Shown here one piece after another: positions 33,859-43,203 of a stretch of 64,000 nucleotides of DNA; the first letter of the stretch is position 1, and each line of letters begins with the position of its first letter. The stretch is from contig JAFSXN010000002.1 of the NCBI GenBank assembly GCA_017444015.1, forward strand, positions 1-64,000, given 5' to 3'. The translations under genes were made by a program, and so were the position numbers. A model generated the notes under the pieces. The model had not been told where the DNA came from. It saw nothing but the letters and a program-made list of their open reading frames with translations, and made no database searches. The stretch comes from Lachnospiraceae bacterium (GTDB lineage: Bacteria; Bacillota; Clostridia; Lachnospirales; Lachnospiraceae).

Positions 33859-35526
33859 TCAGACCGGGAACATCGAGCCCCCCACAAACTCCCGGATAAT
33901 GGAGTTATAAGGCAGATTTTCGCTCGTCACCCCGATAAAGTAATCCAAAAACTTTAACAGCCGCTTGGCCTCCTGATACTCGCTGTCGTCCTTTCCGATG
34001 GAAAACAGTAAGGGCTCCGCAAACTGCTTCAAAACCGCCAGCTCATAGACCATAGCGGAATTGAACATCGCGTCCGCGGACTCCTGATAGGGGAAGATAT
34101 ATTCCTCCTCTCCTCTTCGAACCGAGCCCCACATGGCAAGCGTATTTCTCGCTGAGGTCCCTCTGGTCCTGTGATCCCGAACCATTCTGCGGATCAGTCT
34201 GCCATCCGTCGTCGCGATCCTGTTATGCTCATCGACGTTTAAGGTCGTAAGGGAGCTGATATAGATCTTGTACTTGCTCTCCTTAGGCAGCGCGTAGGAC
34301 ATATCCTCATTCAGCCCGTGGATCCCCTCGATGACGAGGATATCCTCGGCGCTAAGCCTCTTGTAGTCCCCCCTGTACTCACGGGAGCCGGTCTTAAAAT
34401 TAAAGGCCGGAAGCTCGACCGTCTCTCCGGAAAGCAATGCCGTCATATCCCGGTTAAAGCCCTCGGTATCGATGGCCTCCAGACACTCGAAATTATAGTT
34501 TCCGTCCTCGTCTAAGGGCGTATCCTCCCGGTTTTTAAAATAGTTATCCAAAGCGATGGTATGCGGGATCAGTCCGTGGGCCCGAAGCTGTACGCTCAGT
34601 CTGTGGGAAAAGGTCGTTTTTCCGGAGGAAGAGGGTCCCGCGATCATCACAAACTTGACCCCGCCCCTTGAAACGATATCCTCCGCGATCCTAACAATAC
34701 AGCCCTCCTGCATCGCCTCCTGTACCAGCACCAGATCGCTGAAGCCGCCGGAGCAGATCCGGTCGTTGAGATCCCCGACCGTCGCGATACCCAGACGCTT
34801 TCCCCAGTCCGTAGTCTCCCGCATAGTCTGATACAGCTTCTTTGGAACAGAAAGCTCCGGGACCACTCCCGGCTGCTTTCTCGTCGGAAGCTGAAGCACA
34901 AAGCCGTCGTCATAGAGGTGCAGCGCGTACGCGGTCAGATAGCCCGTGCTCGGCAGCATATAGCCGTAATAATAATCATGATAATCCTCAAGGCTGTAGA
35001 TATTGATCCGGGAAGCCCTGCGGTATTTCAGCAGCTTCTCCTTATCTGCCATATTGTGCTGGCGGAAGATCTCCACGGCATCGTTGATATGATAGGACAG
35101 CTTGCTGATCGGGATATCCTCCTTCACCAGCTCATCCATCCTGGTCCTGACCTTTTCAAGCAGCTCCTCGTTCAGCTCAAAATTTCCCTCCGCATTGCAG
35201 AAGTACCCCTTGCTGATGGAAAACTGGATCACAAAATCCTTTAGGTTCTCCTCGCCTACCACATCGGTAAAAGCCTTCACCAAAAGCAGGCAGGCGCTTC
35301 TCTTATAGGTCTGATAACCGCTCTGGTCCTTCAATGTCACAAAGGACACGGTACAGCTTCTCGGGACCTTCTTGTGCAGCTCGTAGAGCTTGCCATCCGC
35401 CTGCGCAAGGACGATCGTATCGGAATAATTCTTCTGATACTCGTCGGCAAGCATCTGAAACGTCGTTCTCCTGGGATACTCCTTCTCTTCGTTGTTTACA
35501 ACGATCAACAGCTTCTTTTCCTCCAT
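33859..35526 (-). CDS. Nucleoside kinase with TGS-like N-terminal domain
   Basis: 555 residues. Residues ~1-65 resemble a TGS domain and the next ~200 the threonyl-tRNA-synthetase-like editing region (SKGYFCNAEGNFELNEE, LPSTGYLTAYALHLYDDGFV). The C-terminal ~270 residues are a uridine-kinase/phosphoribulokinase P-loop domain with AGPSSSGKTTFS, ALDNYFKNRE and VIEGIHGLNE. This TGS-PRK architecture is common in Clostridia. The substrate is uncertain. AGGAGGGGG precedes the ATG. It follows the nif3-like gene by 13 bases. Confidence 0.88.
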   Translation of the reverse strand: MEEKKLLIVVNNEEKEYPRRTTFQMLADEYQKNYSDTIVLAQADGKLYELHKKVPRSCTVSFVTLKDQSGYQTYKRSACLLLVKAFTDVVGEENLKDFVIQFSISKGYFCNAEGNFELNEELLEKVRTRMDELVKEDIPISKLSYHINDAVEIFRQHNMADKEKLLKYRRASRINIYSLEDYHDYYYGYMLPSTGYLTAYALHLYDDGFVLQLPTRKQPGVVPELSVPKKLYQTMRETTDWGKRLGIATVGDLNDRICSGGFSDLVLVQEAMQEGCIVRIAEDIVSRGGVKFVMIAGPSSSGKTTFSHRLSVQLRAHGLIPHTIALDNYFKNREDTPLDEDGNYNFECLEAIDTEGFNRDMTALLSGETVELPAFNFKTGSREYRGDYKRLSAEDILVIEGIHGLNEDMSYALPKESKYKIYISSLTTLNVDEHNRIATTDGRLIRRMVRDHRTRGTSARNTLAMWGSVRRGEEEYIFPYQESADAMFNSAMVYELAVLKQFAEPLLFSIGKDDSEYQEAKRLLKFLDYFIGVTSENLPYNSIIREFVGGSMFPV

Positions 35527-35539
35527 AACCCCCTCCTTT

Positions 35540-36322
35540 TTATCCGATCCAGAACGGCTCCGCTAAGGGATGCGTTAGGATCGTCAGATCTTTACAGTTT
35601 TCCGATATATAATCCTTCATATAATCAATAAACAGCTTTTCAATTCCATAATGCCCCGCGTCGATGATCACAAGTCCCTCCGCGACGGCATCGATCCCCT
35701 CATGATGCTCGATATCCCCGGTGACAAGAACCTCCGCCCCGGCTTTTAACGCTTTACGGATCTCGCTCTTTCCGGAGCCGGGACAGATCGCGGCAATCTC
35801 CACATTGCTCTCCGGATCCCCGTAGACCCTGGCATGCTCCAAATTAAAACGATTTTTTACATAGGAACAGAGCTCCGCTACCGAAAAGACCCTGGGAAGC
35901 CTCCCGACCCTGCCGATCCCCTCTTTACTGCCCTCTTCCTCAAAGGTGACATCCAAAACCTCGGTATCGCGCAGCCCCAAAACCTCCGCCGCGGCATCCG
36001 CCATCCCCATCACATCGAAATTCGTATGCATAGCGTAATAGCTGATATCATTCCGGATAAGCGTGATCAGTCGTCTTCCGATAAAATCGTCCTCCGTAAC
36101 GCTTTTTACCGCCCGAAACAGTAAAGGGTGATGGGTCAGCAGAAAATCCGCTTTCTGGCGTACGGCGGCGCTCACCACCTCATCGGTCGCGTCCAGAGCG
36201 ATATACACCGTCGATACCTCCCGCTCTCTTCTCCCGCAGAGCAGGCCGACGTTGTCCCAATCCAAGGCATATTTTACAGGCGACAGCTCCTCCAGTATTC
36301 CGATCAGCTCCTGACTCTTCAT
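35540..36322 (-). CDS. Nif3-like dinuclear metal-centre protein
   Basis: 260 residues. Metal ligands are expected in LLTHHPLLF (~60-68), in the TNFDVM region, and in DAGHYGIEKLF near the C terminus, as in the NIF3/YqfO family (GTP cyclohydrolase I type 2 / YbgI). The inserted domain present in some Gram-positive homologues is absent. The biochemical role is unsettled. GGAGG precedes the ATG. It is downstream of trmK, the usual neighbour in Firmicutes, with a 60-base gap containing the short tandem motif TGAAAACTGA. Confidence 0.92.
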   Translation of the reverse strand: MKSQELIGILEELSPVKYALDWDNVGLLCGRREREVSTVYIALDATDEVVSAAVRQKADFLLTHHPLLFRAVKSVTEDDFIGRRLITLIRNDISYYAMHTNFDVMGMADAAAEVLGLRDTEVLDVTFEEEGSKEGIGRVGRLPRVFSVAELCSYVKNRFNLEHARVYGDPESNVEIAAICPGSGKSEIRKALKAGAEVLVTGDIEHHEGIDAVAEGLVIIDAGHYGIEKLFIDYMKDYISENCKDLTILTHPLAEPFWIG

Positions 36323-36343
36323 AGCTCTACCTCCGCGTTTACA

Positions 36344-36374
36344 GGTTGTCAGTTTTCAGTTCTCAGTTTTCAGC
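36344..36374. repeat. Short tandem repeat TTTTCAGTTCTCAG
   Basis: Between trmK and nif3 the sequence CAGTTTTCAGTTCTCAG is repeated with small changes, giving about three units of a 7-14 base motif. It overlaps no gene and looks like simple-sequence slippage. Confidence 0.5.
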
Positions 36375-36382
36375 CGATGACT

Positions 36383-37123
36383 CTAATCGAGCGTTCTTTC
36401 GATCTCCACCGGGCTCTCCGCTTCTATGAGCTGTATTGCTTCCCCGATGCAGTTAAGCTCCTGCGCAAGCTCCATACTCCTTAGTCGGACGCTTTCGGAG
36501 GGGTCCTTATGTTCAAGCTGTGCAAGGATCTCCCGTAAAAGCCTTCTTCTGGTATACAGATACTGCATAAGAAGCGGATTCCGTTCCCGAAGCAGGATCT
36601 TTCCGTAACGAAAATAGCACTCTCTTTCAAGACGCATCGTTCCGTGGATACATTTGATGACCGGGTAGAATTTATTTTCCTCGCAGACCATACTCTCCGA
36701 TATGATCAGAAATCCGTTATCCTGAAGATAGTGCCTTACAAGACCGGGCTCCGACTGTGGCTCTAAGATCAGCTCCTTTACGCCCTTAAGAACCTCAGGG
36801 GAAGCCTTCAGGATCTCCGTTATCAAAGGTCCACCCATCCCCGCAAGGATCACACAGTCCACCTTTTTTTCGGAAAGCCCCGTCAGCCCGTCGCAGAGGA
36901 TCGTTTCGATCTGTCCGGAAAGTCCGAGCTTCTGTACCGTTTCCAGAGCCCTCCTAAGAGGCCCCTTATGCACATCGGTAGCAAAGACTAAGGGCGAGAT
37001 CCCGTTTTCGATCAGATAGACCGAAAGAAGCGCATGATCGCATCCCACGTCCGCGGCGACTACCCCAGGCGTTACCATATCCGCGATGGTCTGAAGCCGC
37101 TTAGACAGCTGTACCGGCTTCAT
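36383..37123 (-). CDS. trmK: tRNA (adenine(22)-N1)-methyltransferase
   Basis: 246 residues. The Rossmann-type core has VVAADVGCDHALLSVYLI (SAM loop), CDGLTGLSEKKVDCVILAG and AGMGGPLITEIL, the signature of the TrmK/YqfN family; the C-terminal ~70 residues are a helical, charged region. It modifies A22 of certain tRNAs. Its ATG overlaps the rpoD stop (TGATG), so it is translationally coupled to rpoD in the usual dnaG-rpoD-trmK order. Confidence 0.93.
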   Translation of the reverse strand: MKPVQLSKRLQTIADMVTPGVVAADVGCDHALLSVYLIENGISPLVFATDVHKGPLRRALETVQKLGLSGQIETILCDGLTGLSEKKVDCVILAGMGGPLITEILKASPEVLKGVKELILEPQSEPGLVRHYLQDNGFLIISESMVCEENKFYPVIKCIHGTMRLERECYFRYGKILLRERNPLLMQYLYTRRRLLREILAQLEHKDPSESVRLRSMELAQELNCIGEAIQLIEAESPVEIERTLD

Positions 37124-37596
37124 CAGTCCAGATAATCCTTGAGCTTCCTGCTGCGGCTCGGATGGCGCAGCTTTCTGAGGGCCTTGGCCTCGATCTGCCT
37201 GATCCTTTCCCTTGTAACCTTAAAGACTCTTCCTACCTCCTCCAAGGTCCTCGCTCTTCCGTCCTTTAACCCGAAGCGCAGCTCCAAAACCTTCTGCTCT
37301 CTCTCCGTCAGGGTCTCAAGGACCTCTCCCAGCTGCTCCCTAAGAAGCGTAAAAGCCGCGGCCTCCGCGGGAACCGGAACGTTATCGTCCTGAATGAAAT
37401 CTCCGAGATGGGAATCCTCCTCTTCCCCGATAGGGGTCTCCAGAGATACCGGCTCCTGCGAGATCTTCAAGATTTCCCTTACCCGCTCTACCGGCAAATT
37501 CATTTCCGCCGCTGTCTCCTCCGGGGTCGGCTCTCTTCCGAGCTCCTGCAAAAGCTGTCTGTTCACACGGATCAGTTTATTGATGGTCTCTACCAT
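37123..37596 (-). CDS. C-terminal part of RpoD as a separate open frame (regions 3-4)
   Basis: This is the part of rpoD after the internal TAG, counted from the first downstream ATG ([20 protein letters not shown]). It encodes region 3 and region 4 with the -35-binding helix-turn-helix, but lacks region 2.4 and so could not recognise a -10 element alone. There is no clear ribosome binding site before this ATG, so independent translation is doubtful. It is listed to show what the split would leave; the intended product is the full RpoD. Confidence 0.4.
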   Translation of the reverse strand: MVETINKLIRVNRQLLQELGREPTPEETAAEMNLPVERVREILKISQEPVSLETPIGEEEDSHLGDFIQDDNVPVPAEAAAFTLLREQLGEVLETLTEREQKVLELRFGLKDGRARTLEEVGRVFKVTRERIRQIEAKALRKLRHPSRSRKLKDYLD

Positions 37597-37659
37597 ATGG
37601 ACGGGAATACGGATCGTTCTGGCCTGATCGGCGATCGCCCGCGTAATGGCCTGTCTGAT

Positions 37660-38274
37660 CTACCAGGTCGCGTAGGTCGAGAACTTATAGCCCTTGCGGT
37701 AATCAAACTTCTCCACCGCCTTGATCAGCCCAAGATTTCCCTCCTGGATCAGATCCAAAAACAGCATCCCTCTGCCGACATAACGCTTGGCGATACTCAC
37801 CACCAGACGAAGATTGGCTTCCGCAAGACGCTTCTTGGCCTCTTCATCCCCTTTCTCCATCCGCTTAGCTAACTCGATCTCCTCCTCGCCGGTAAGAAGA
37901 GGCACCTTTCCGATCTCCTTTAAGTACATCCGGACCGGATCCTCTACGCTGACACCCTCTAAGACCGTCAGGTCGATATTCTCCATATCGACCTCCTCAT
38001 CCTCGCCCAGAATGATATCGTCGTCATCGCCCTCAGCATCCAGCAGAATAATATCATCGTCAGGAAGGAGGGGATCCTCCTCGGTGATCGTTAAAATATC
38101 AATGTTATTTTGCTCTAACGTCTCATAGATCCGCTCGTGGTTCTCCTCGGAAAGCTCGAAATCCGCGAACAGATCCTGGATATCGTTATTATCCACGACA
38201 TTTTTCTTCTTATGCCCCATCTTTACGAGCTCGTTCAACTTCTCTTCAAACAGAGACTGGTTGTTCTCATCCAT
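37660..38274 (-). CDS. N-terminal part of RpoD ending at the TAG (regions 1.1-2.3)
   Basis: 204 residues from ATG 38274: a short acidic N-terminal region ([16 protein letters not shown]), then region 1.2 ([19 protein letters not shown]), and region 2.1-2.3 ([40 protein letters not shown]) ending at YATW. A truncated product could still bind core RNA polymerase through region 2 but lacks promoter recognition. If truly made it might act as a dominant inhibitor, which again argues for error or suppression. Confidence 0.45.
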   Translation of the reverse strand: MDENNQSLFEEKLNELVKMGHKKKNVVDNNDIQDLFADFELSEENHERIYETLEQNNIDILTITEEDPLLPDDDIILLDAEGDDDDIILGEDEEVDMENIDLTVLEGVSVEDPVRMYLKEIGKVPLLTGEEEIELAKRMEKGDEEAKKRLAEANLRLVVSIAKRYVGRGMLFLDLIQEGNLGLIKAVEKFDYRKGYKFSTYATW

Positions 38275-38337
38275 AGCTTCTTCCTCCTTAAGCAAATGTT
38301 CTGCCAGGACAGGCGTTCTTCCTTTCGGAAGACCCCG

Positions 38338-40125
38338 TCAGAGCAGTCTCTCCTTTGCATAATCCTTTTTTTTCTTCTCTAAGAGCCGCTTTTTTTCAAG
38401 CATCTCCTGCATCGCCGCCACATCCCCGAAAGCCGCCTCCTTCGCGAAGCGGCTCGCGCTGCCCTCCAGGATCTTAAGTATCAGCTCCTTCAACACCCGG
38501 TCCTTGTCCTTATCCTCCGGAACTCTCTGCATATCCTGCAAAATCGAGCTTACTTCTCTCCTGTCCTCCTCGTTCTGATAGCGGTCTATGATGGAAGCAG
38601 GATCAGGCTTTCCCTCCCTGATCTGCGAAAACAATAACTCTGCTGTCCCACGGATGACTCCCTCCGAGAAGTCCGACAGCTCTGTCTCTTTCAAAACCAC
38701 ATCAATTAACACAGGTTCCTCTAAGATCCAGGCGATCAGCTGTTTCTGAGCGCTTTCGCAGCTGTCCTTTGTCTCCTTTTGCCTTTTGCTTGCCGGAGGC
38801 TTCGGTCTTTCGTAGGCCTTAATATCCTCTCCGAGCATCGCCTGCTTTCTTACAAGCTCCGACAGCCCTTCTCTGCTTACGCCGTACTTTCCCGAAAGCG
38901 TCTCGATATAGCTGTCCCGCTCGATCGCGTCCTCAAAAACCAGCAGCTTCTTTGCCGCCTCCCGCAAAAACTTCGTCTTATCCTCCGGATCCTTCAGGTC
39001 GTGCTTTCCCTCCTCGATCCGGATCTCATATAAAAAGCTGTTTTCCGCGTTTTCCAGCCTTTTTTCAAATTCCTCCGCCCCAAGTCCCTTGATGAATTCA
39101 TCCGGATCCTTATAAGGCCGTAAATCGATCACCCTGCACCCAAGCCCGATCCCCCGAAGGATCCCGATGGCCCGAAGCGCCGCGTTCACGCCTGCGCCGT
39201 CCGAATCGTAGCAGAGTAAGACTTCCTCGCAAAACCTTCCCAATAGCCTGGCCTGGGCTTCGGTAAAAGAAGTTCCCAAGGACGCCGTCGCCTGAGCAAA
39301 GCCCGCCTGATGTAAAGAGATCACATCCATATAACCCTCGCAGATGAGTAACTCCTTTTTCCGGGAGGATTTCGCGATATTTAGGCCGTAAAGGTTCCTG
39401 CCCTTGTCAAATACCTCTGTTTCCGGGGAGTTCAGATATTTCGGCTCCCCCTCCCCCATGACCCGTCCGCCGAAGCCGATGATCCGGTTTCTCAGGTCCA
39501 TGATCGGAAAGATCACGCGGTTCCAGAACTTATCCCGCATCCCGCTCTTTTCATCGGAAACAAAGATCCCGCTCTTCTTTAAAAGCTCGTCCTCAAAGCC
39601 CTTGCTCCTTAAATACCGGTAGAGCAGATTGGTCCCGGTCCTTGCGTACCCGAGCCCGAAGGCTTTGATCGTCTTTTCCGACAGGCCTCTTCCCTTCAGA
39701 TAGGAAAGGGCCCGTTCTCCGGAGGGCTCGGTCAGCTGATAGTAGTAGTACCTGCCGGCTTCCTTATTAACAGCAAGGATCTGTTCCTTGAGATCCGCCT
39801 TTTTCTTTTCCTCCTCGGTCCGTTCCATCCTCGGAAGCGCGATCCCCGCTCTCTCCGCTAAGATCGAAAGAGCCTCCGGAAAGGTGACGTTTTCGTATTC
39901 CATAATAAAGGAAATAACGTTTCCGCCCCTCTGGCAGCCGAAGCAGTAATACATATTCTTGCTTGGGCTCACCGAAAACGAAGCCGATTTCTCACTATGA
40001 AAGGGACAGAGCCCGAAATAGTTTCCGCCCTTTTTTTTCAGACTGACATAGGAAGAGATCACATCGACTATATTGTTCCGCTCTCTGATCTCCTCGATCA
40101 GCTCCTCACTGTAAAATCCAGCCAT
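38338..40125 (-). CDS. dnaG: DNA primase
   Basis: 595 residues. The N-terminal zinc-binding domain has CPFHSEKSASF and YCFGCQRGGNV (CHC2 ligands). The catalytic core includes LLICEGYMDVIS (Toprim Glu) and LLCYDSDGAGV (Toprim DxD). The C-terminal ~150 residues are the helical DnaB-interaction domain. It makes RNA primers for replication. Its ATG overlaps the dgt stop (TGATG), and rpoD follows 64 bases downstream, the classic macromolecular-synthesis arrangement. Confidence 0.96.
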   Translation of the reverse strand: MAGFYSEELIEEIRERNNIVDVISSYVSLKKKGGNYFGLCPFHSEKSASFSVSPSKNMYYCFGCQRGGNVISFIMEYENVTFPEALSILAERAGIALPRMERTEEEKKKADLKEQILAVNKEAGRYYYYQLTEPSGERALSYLKGRGLSEKTIKAFGLGYARTGTNLLYRYLRSKGFEDELLKKSGIFVSDEKSGMRDKFWNRVIFPIMDLRNRIIGFGGRVMGEGEPKYLNSPETEVFDKGRNLYGLNIAKSSRKKELLICEGYMDVISLHQAGFAQATASLGTSFTEAQARLLGRFCEEVLLCYDSDGAGVNAALRAIGILRGIGLGCRVIDLRPYKDPDEFIKGLGAEEFEKRLENAENSFLYEIRIEEGKHDLKDPEDKTKFLREAAKKLLVFEDAIERDSYIETLSGKYGVSREGLSELVRKQAMLGEDIKAYERPKPPASKRQKETKDSCESAQKQLIAWILEEPVLIDVVLKETELSDFSEGVIRGTAELLFSQIREGKPDPASIIDRYQNEEDRREVSSILQDMQRVPEDKDKDRVLKELILKILEGSASRFAKEAAFGDVAAMQEMLEKKRLLEKKKKDYAKERLL

Positions 40126-41132
40126 CAGACCGCCCAGCTTTTCGGCATATACAGATTATCAAACGTATTGATCGCATAGCGGTCTGACATAGAGGAGACA
40201 AAATCACAGACCACCCGGTCCTTACTTTCGCCCCTCTCCTTCATCAGCCACTGATATTCCTCCGGAATACTCTCGTACTCCCTCAGATAGTATTCAAACA
40301 GATTCGCCACCAGCTTTTCCGCCTTGATCTCCTCCTGCTTGACCACAGGATTCGTATAGACGTTCTCAAACATAAACCGTCTGAGCGCAAGCATCGCCTC
40401 GCGCACCTCTTCGGACATACAGATATCATCCTTCCCTGTGCTGTTTATGATCACGTCGTGGATCATGGTATTCAAACGTCTCGTCGTCGTATTTCCAAGC
40501 GTATTCCGAAGCTCCTTCGGGATATCCTCTTCGGTCAGGACCCTTGCCCTGATAGCGTCATCCATATCGTGATGGATATAGGCGATCTTATCAGAAAGCC
40601 GCACGATCTTTCCCTCTAAGGTATGTGGCTTCCCGGTGGTCTGGTGGTTTCGGATGCCGTCCCGGACCTCCCAGGTCAGGTTCAGCCCTTTCCCGTCCTT
40701 TTCCAGAACCTCGACCACCCGCACCCCCTGCTCATTGTGCTTAAAGCCCTCGATACAGCAGGAATTGAGAGCCCTCTCACCGGCATGCCCAAAAGGGGTA
40801 TGCCCCAGGTCGTGTCCCAGAGCGATAGCCTCGGTCAGATCCTCGTTGAGCCGTAAAGCCTTCGCGATCGTCCGGGCATTCTGAGAAACCTCGAGCGTAT
40901 GGGTCAGCCTCGTCCGGTAATGATCACCCTCCGGGGTCAGGAATACCTGCGTCTTGTCCTTCAGTCTGCGGAAGGATTTACTGTGCAGGATCCGGTCCCT
41001 GTCCCTCTGGAAGACCGGACGGATATCGCACTCCTCCTCTAAGATATCCCTTCCTCTGGAATCGATGCTCAGGGTCGCGTAGGGACTCAACAGCTCCGCT
41101 TCTCTTTTTTCTACCATTTCACGGATCGTCAT
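40125..41132 (-). CDS. dgt: Deoxyguanosinetriphosphate triphosphohydrolase-like protein
   Basis: 335 residues from ATG 41132, which has GAGG 8 bases upstream; the in-frame ATGs at 41138 and 41150 and the longer frame to 41291 are less well placed. The HD motif is RTRLTHTLEVSQ followed by ALGHDLGHTPFGHAGE, giving the His/Asp metal ligands. It hydrolyses dNTPs to deoxynucleosides and triphosphate. The family often lies before dnaG in Clostridia. It overlaps dnaG by one base. Confidence 0.92.
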   Translation of the reverse strand: MTIREMVEKREAELLSPYATLSIDSRGRDILEEECDIRPVFQRDRDRILHSKSFRRLKDKTQVFLTPEGDHYRTRLTHTLEVSQNARTIAKALRLNEDLTEAIALGHDLGHTPFGHAGERALNSCCIEGFKHNEQGVRVVEVLEKDGKGLNLTWEVRDGIRNHQTTGKPHTLEGKIVRLSDKIAYIHHDMDDAIRARVLTEEDIPKELRNTLGNTTTRRLNTMIHDVIINSTGKDDICMSEEVREAMLALRRFMFENVYTNPVVKQEEIKAEKLVANLFEYYLREYESIPEEYQWLMKERGESKDRVVCDFVSSMSDRYAINTFDNLYMPKSWAV

Positions 41133-41196
41133 AGTCATTTCCTCGATCATAGAAGTACGGGAACGAAAAACCTTTTTGCCGTTCACGAAAAAGTAA

Positions 41197-41220
41197 CCCC
41201 TATATATAGAATATACGGGG
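41197..41220 (-). terminator. Possible terminator between HAD gene and dgt
   Basis: On the minus strand CCCCGTATAT and ATATAGGGG pair around a short loop and are followed by TTACTTTTTC. It is about 70 bases after the stop of the HAD gene and 65 bases before the dgt start. Confidence 0.45.
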
Positions 41221-41291
41221 TCCAGGCGAAAAAACCTTTTTTTAAATTGTGAAAAATTTGTGAACAAACAGAAGTCAGAAAAACCGACCAA

Positions 41292-41903
41292 TCAGCCGGT
41301 CTTTACGCCAAGCCTTTTTAACTCCTCTACCGCTGACTCTCTGGAACGAAAGACAAAGGCGTGCATCCCGAAGCGGACCGCCGCATCTGTATTGGCTTTC
41401 GTATCGTCCATAAATACGCATTCGGCAGGAACAAGGGAAAAACGATCGCATAACAGGCGAAAGATTGCCTGATCGGGCTTTATCAGCTTCTCCCGATATG
41501 ACAGGATCGAGCCGTCCATAAGCTCCAGAAAATCCATCTTCGCACCGGCCTCTGTATAGCACTTTTCAGAAAAGTTGGAAAGCGCATAGACCCGATAGCC
41601 GTCCTCCTTAAGCTGCCAAAGCCAGGGTTTCGTATAGGGCTGAGTTTCAACGAGACCACCCAGATCCTCCATCATTTTAAGGATCTCGCTCTTTACTCCC
41701 GGGTCGTTTGCGATAAAACCGGAAAGCAGCTCCTCATAGGACATTACTCCCCGGTCCATCTCATTCCAAAGCGGGTCCTTTACCGTAGCCCTCGCCACAC
41801 GCTCAAAGGTCTCTCCCGTAAAGCCCAGCTCCTTTAAATACTTCTCCCAGCAGAAATCCAGCAAAACATTTCCGATATCAAAAACGATATTTCTGATCGC
41901 CAT
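41292..41903 (-). CDS. HAD-superfamily hydrolase (subclass IA)
   Basis: 203 residues. FDIGNVLLDF is the nucleophile motif, with Gly in place of the second Asp as in many subclass IA members; ALSNFS is motif II and CVFMDDTKANTDAA motif IV. A helical cap follows motif I. The substrate is unknown; phosphosugar or nucleotide phosphatase activity is possible. It follows purA by 9 bases and may share the purine operon. Confidence 0.88.
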   Translation of the reverse strand: MAIRNIVFDIGNVLLDFCWEKYLKELGFTGETFERVARATVKDPLWNEMDRGVMSYEELLSGFIANDPGVKSEILKMMEDLGGLVETQPYTKPWLWQLKEDGYRVYALSNFSEKCYTEAGAKMDFLELMDGSILSYREKLIKPDQAIFRLLCDRFSLVPAECVFMDDTKANTDAAVRFGMHAFVFRSRESAVEELKRLGVKTG

Positions 41904-41912
41904 TCTCTGTCC

Positions 41913-43190
41913 CTATTTATAGATGATATCCTCCCGTCCCGGGCCGTTTGAGACCATGGTGATCGGGAAGCCGATCCTTTCCTCAATAAATTCGATATAT
42001 CTTCGGCAGTTTTCCGGCAGCTCCTTATAGTTATGGATCCCCCGGATCTCTTCCTTCCAGCCCGGAAGCACCTCCAGTACGGGCTTTGCCTTCTCTAACT
42101 CCGCCGTTACCGGAAAGTCCGTCGTGACCTTTCCGTCGATCTCATAGCCGACACAGACCGGGATCTCATCGAGGTAGCCCAGAACATCTAACACCGTAAA
42201 GGCAACATCCGTCGCTCCCTGGAGTCTCAGACCGTACTTCGAAGCCACACAGTCAAACCAGCCCACTCTTCTCGGTCTTCCGGTCGTAGCGCCGTACTCT
42301 CCGCCGTCCCCGCCGCGTCTGCGAAGCTCCTCCGCCTCGTCCCCGAACAGCTCGGATACGAAGGCTCCGGCTCCTACCGCCGAAGAATAAGCCTTGCAGA
42401 CCGTAACGATCTGTTTGATCTCATAGGGAGGGATCCCTGCGCCGATCGCTCCGTAGCCAGCAAGCGTTGAAGAAGAGGTCACCATAGGATAGATGCCGTG
42501 ATCCGGATCCTTCAAGGACCCAAGCTGCCCCTCTAAGAGAACGTTCTTTCCTTCCTTTACCGCCTTGTATAGAAACGCCGAGGTATCGCAGACATAGGGC
42601 TCTACCATCTCTTTGTATTCCATTAACGTATCATATAGCGCCGCCTCATTGATGGGTGCACTGTTATAGAGATGTACCAGCATACAGTTTTTGATTTCCG
42701 CTACCCGATGGATCTTATCCTTTAACTCCGCTTCCGGCAGAAACAGCTCGCTGACCTGGAAGCCGATCTTTGCGTACTTATCCGAATAAAAGGGAGCGAT
42801 GCCGGACTTGGTCGAGCCGAACGCCTTGCCGGAAAGCCTTGCCTCCTCTAACGCGTCAAACTCGATATGATAGGGCATCACGATCTGGGCGCGGTTTGAG
42901 ATCAACAGCTTTGGCGCCGGCACTCCCTGATCGGTCAGGCTCTTTACCTCCTTGAAAAGCACGGGGATATTCAGTGCCACCCCGTTGCCGATCACATTGG
43001 TGGTATGATCATAGAAAACCCCGGACGGCAGCGTATGAAGCGCAAATTTTCCGTAATTATTTACGATCGTATGCCCGGCGTTGGCTCCGTCCTGAAAACG
43101 GACGATGATATCCGCCTCCTTCGCGAGCATATCCGTGATCTTTCCCTTTCCCTCGTCTCCCCAGTTCGCTCCGACGATCGCCTTTACCAT
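41913..43190 (-). CDS. purA: Adenylosuccinate synthetase
   Basis: 425 residues. GANWGDEGKGKITDML holds the GDEGKGK GTP loop, AGHTIVNNYGKFALH the IMP/His catalytic segment, and TGRPRRVGWFD the conserved substrate loop. It joins IMP and aspartate in AMP synthesis. GGGAGG precedes the ATG. It is third in a purC-purB-purA minus-strand run, 13 bases after purB. Confidence 0.96.
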   Translation of the reverse strand: MVKAIVGANWGDEGKGKITDMLAKEADIIVRFQDGANAGHTIVNNYGKFALHTLPSGVFYDHTTNVIGNGVALNIPVLFKEVKSLTDQGVPAPKLLISNRAQIVMPYHIEFDALEEARLSGKAFGSTKSGIAPFYSDKYAKIGFQVSELFLPEAELKDKIHRVAEIKNCMLVHLYNSAPINEAALYDTLMEYKEMVEPYVCDTSAFLYKAVKEGKNVLLEGQLGSLKDPDHGIYPMVTSSSTLAGYGAIGAGIPPYEIKQIVTVCKAYSSAVGAGAFVSELFGDEAEELRRRGGDGGEYGATTGRPRRVGWFDCVASKYGLRLQGATDVAFTVLDVLGYLDEIPVCVGYEIDGKVTTDFPVTAELEKAKPVLEVLPGWKEEIRGIHNYKELPENCRRYIEFIEERIGFPITMVSNGPGREDIIYK

Positions 43191-43203
43191 AGTAACTTCC
43201 TCC

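Larger units (their letters stand above)
37123..38274 (-). pseudogene. rpoD: rpoD (sigma-A/sigma-70) interrupted by in-frame TAG
   Basis: The complete 383-codon primary sigma factor reads in one frame from ATG 38274 (AAGGAGG 8 bases upstream) to the TGA at 37125, with a single internal TAG at 37662-37660. The codon before it encodes the first Trp of YATWWIRQ and the TAG replaces the second, equivalent to E. coli sigma-70 Trp434, by one base change (TGG to TAG). Regions 1.2 to 2.3 lie before it, and 2.4, 3 and 4.2 ([36 protein letters not shown]) after it; all are otherwise well conserved. The gene is essential in bacteria, so a sequence error or recent mutation is likely. It sits between dnaG and trmK. 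Confidence 0.9.

Noticed and set aside
37123..38274. Genome-wide TAG to Trp recoding as the cause of the rpoD stop
   Set aside because: Several intact genes in the window end with TAG at the expected length (cdsA, folC, pyrB, ugd), so TAG acts as a stop here. Local suppression is not excluded.
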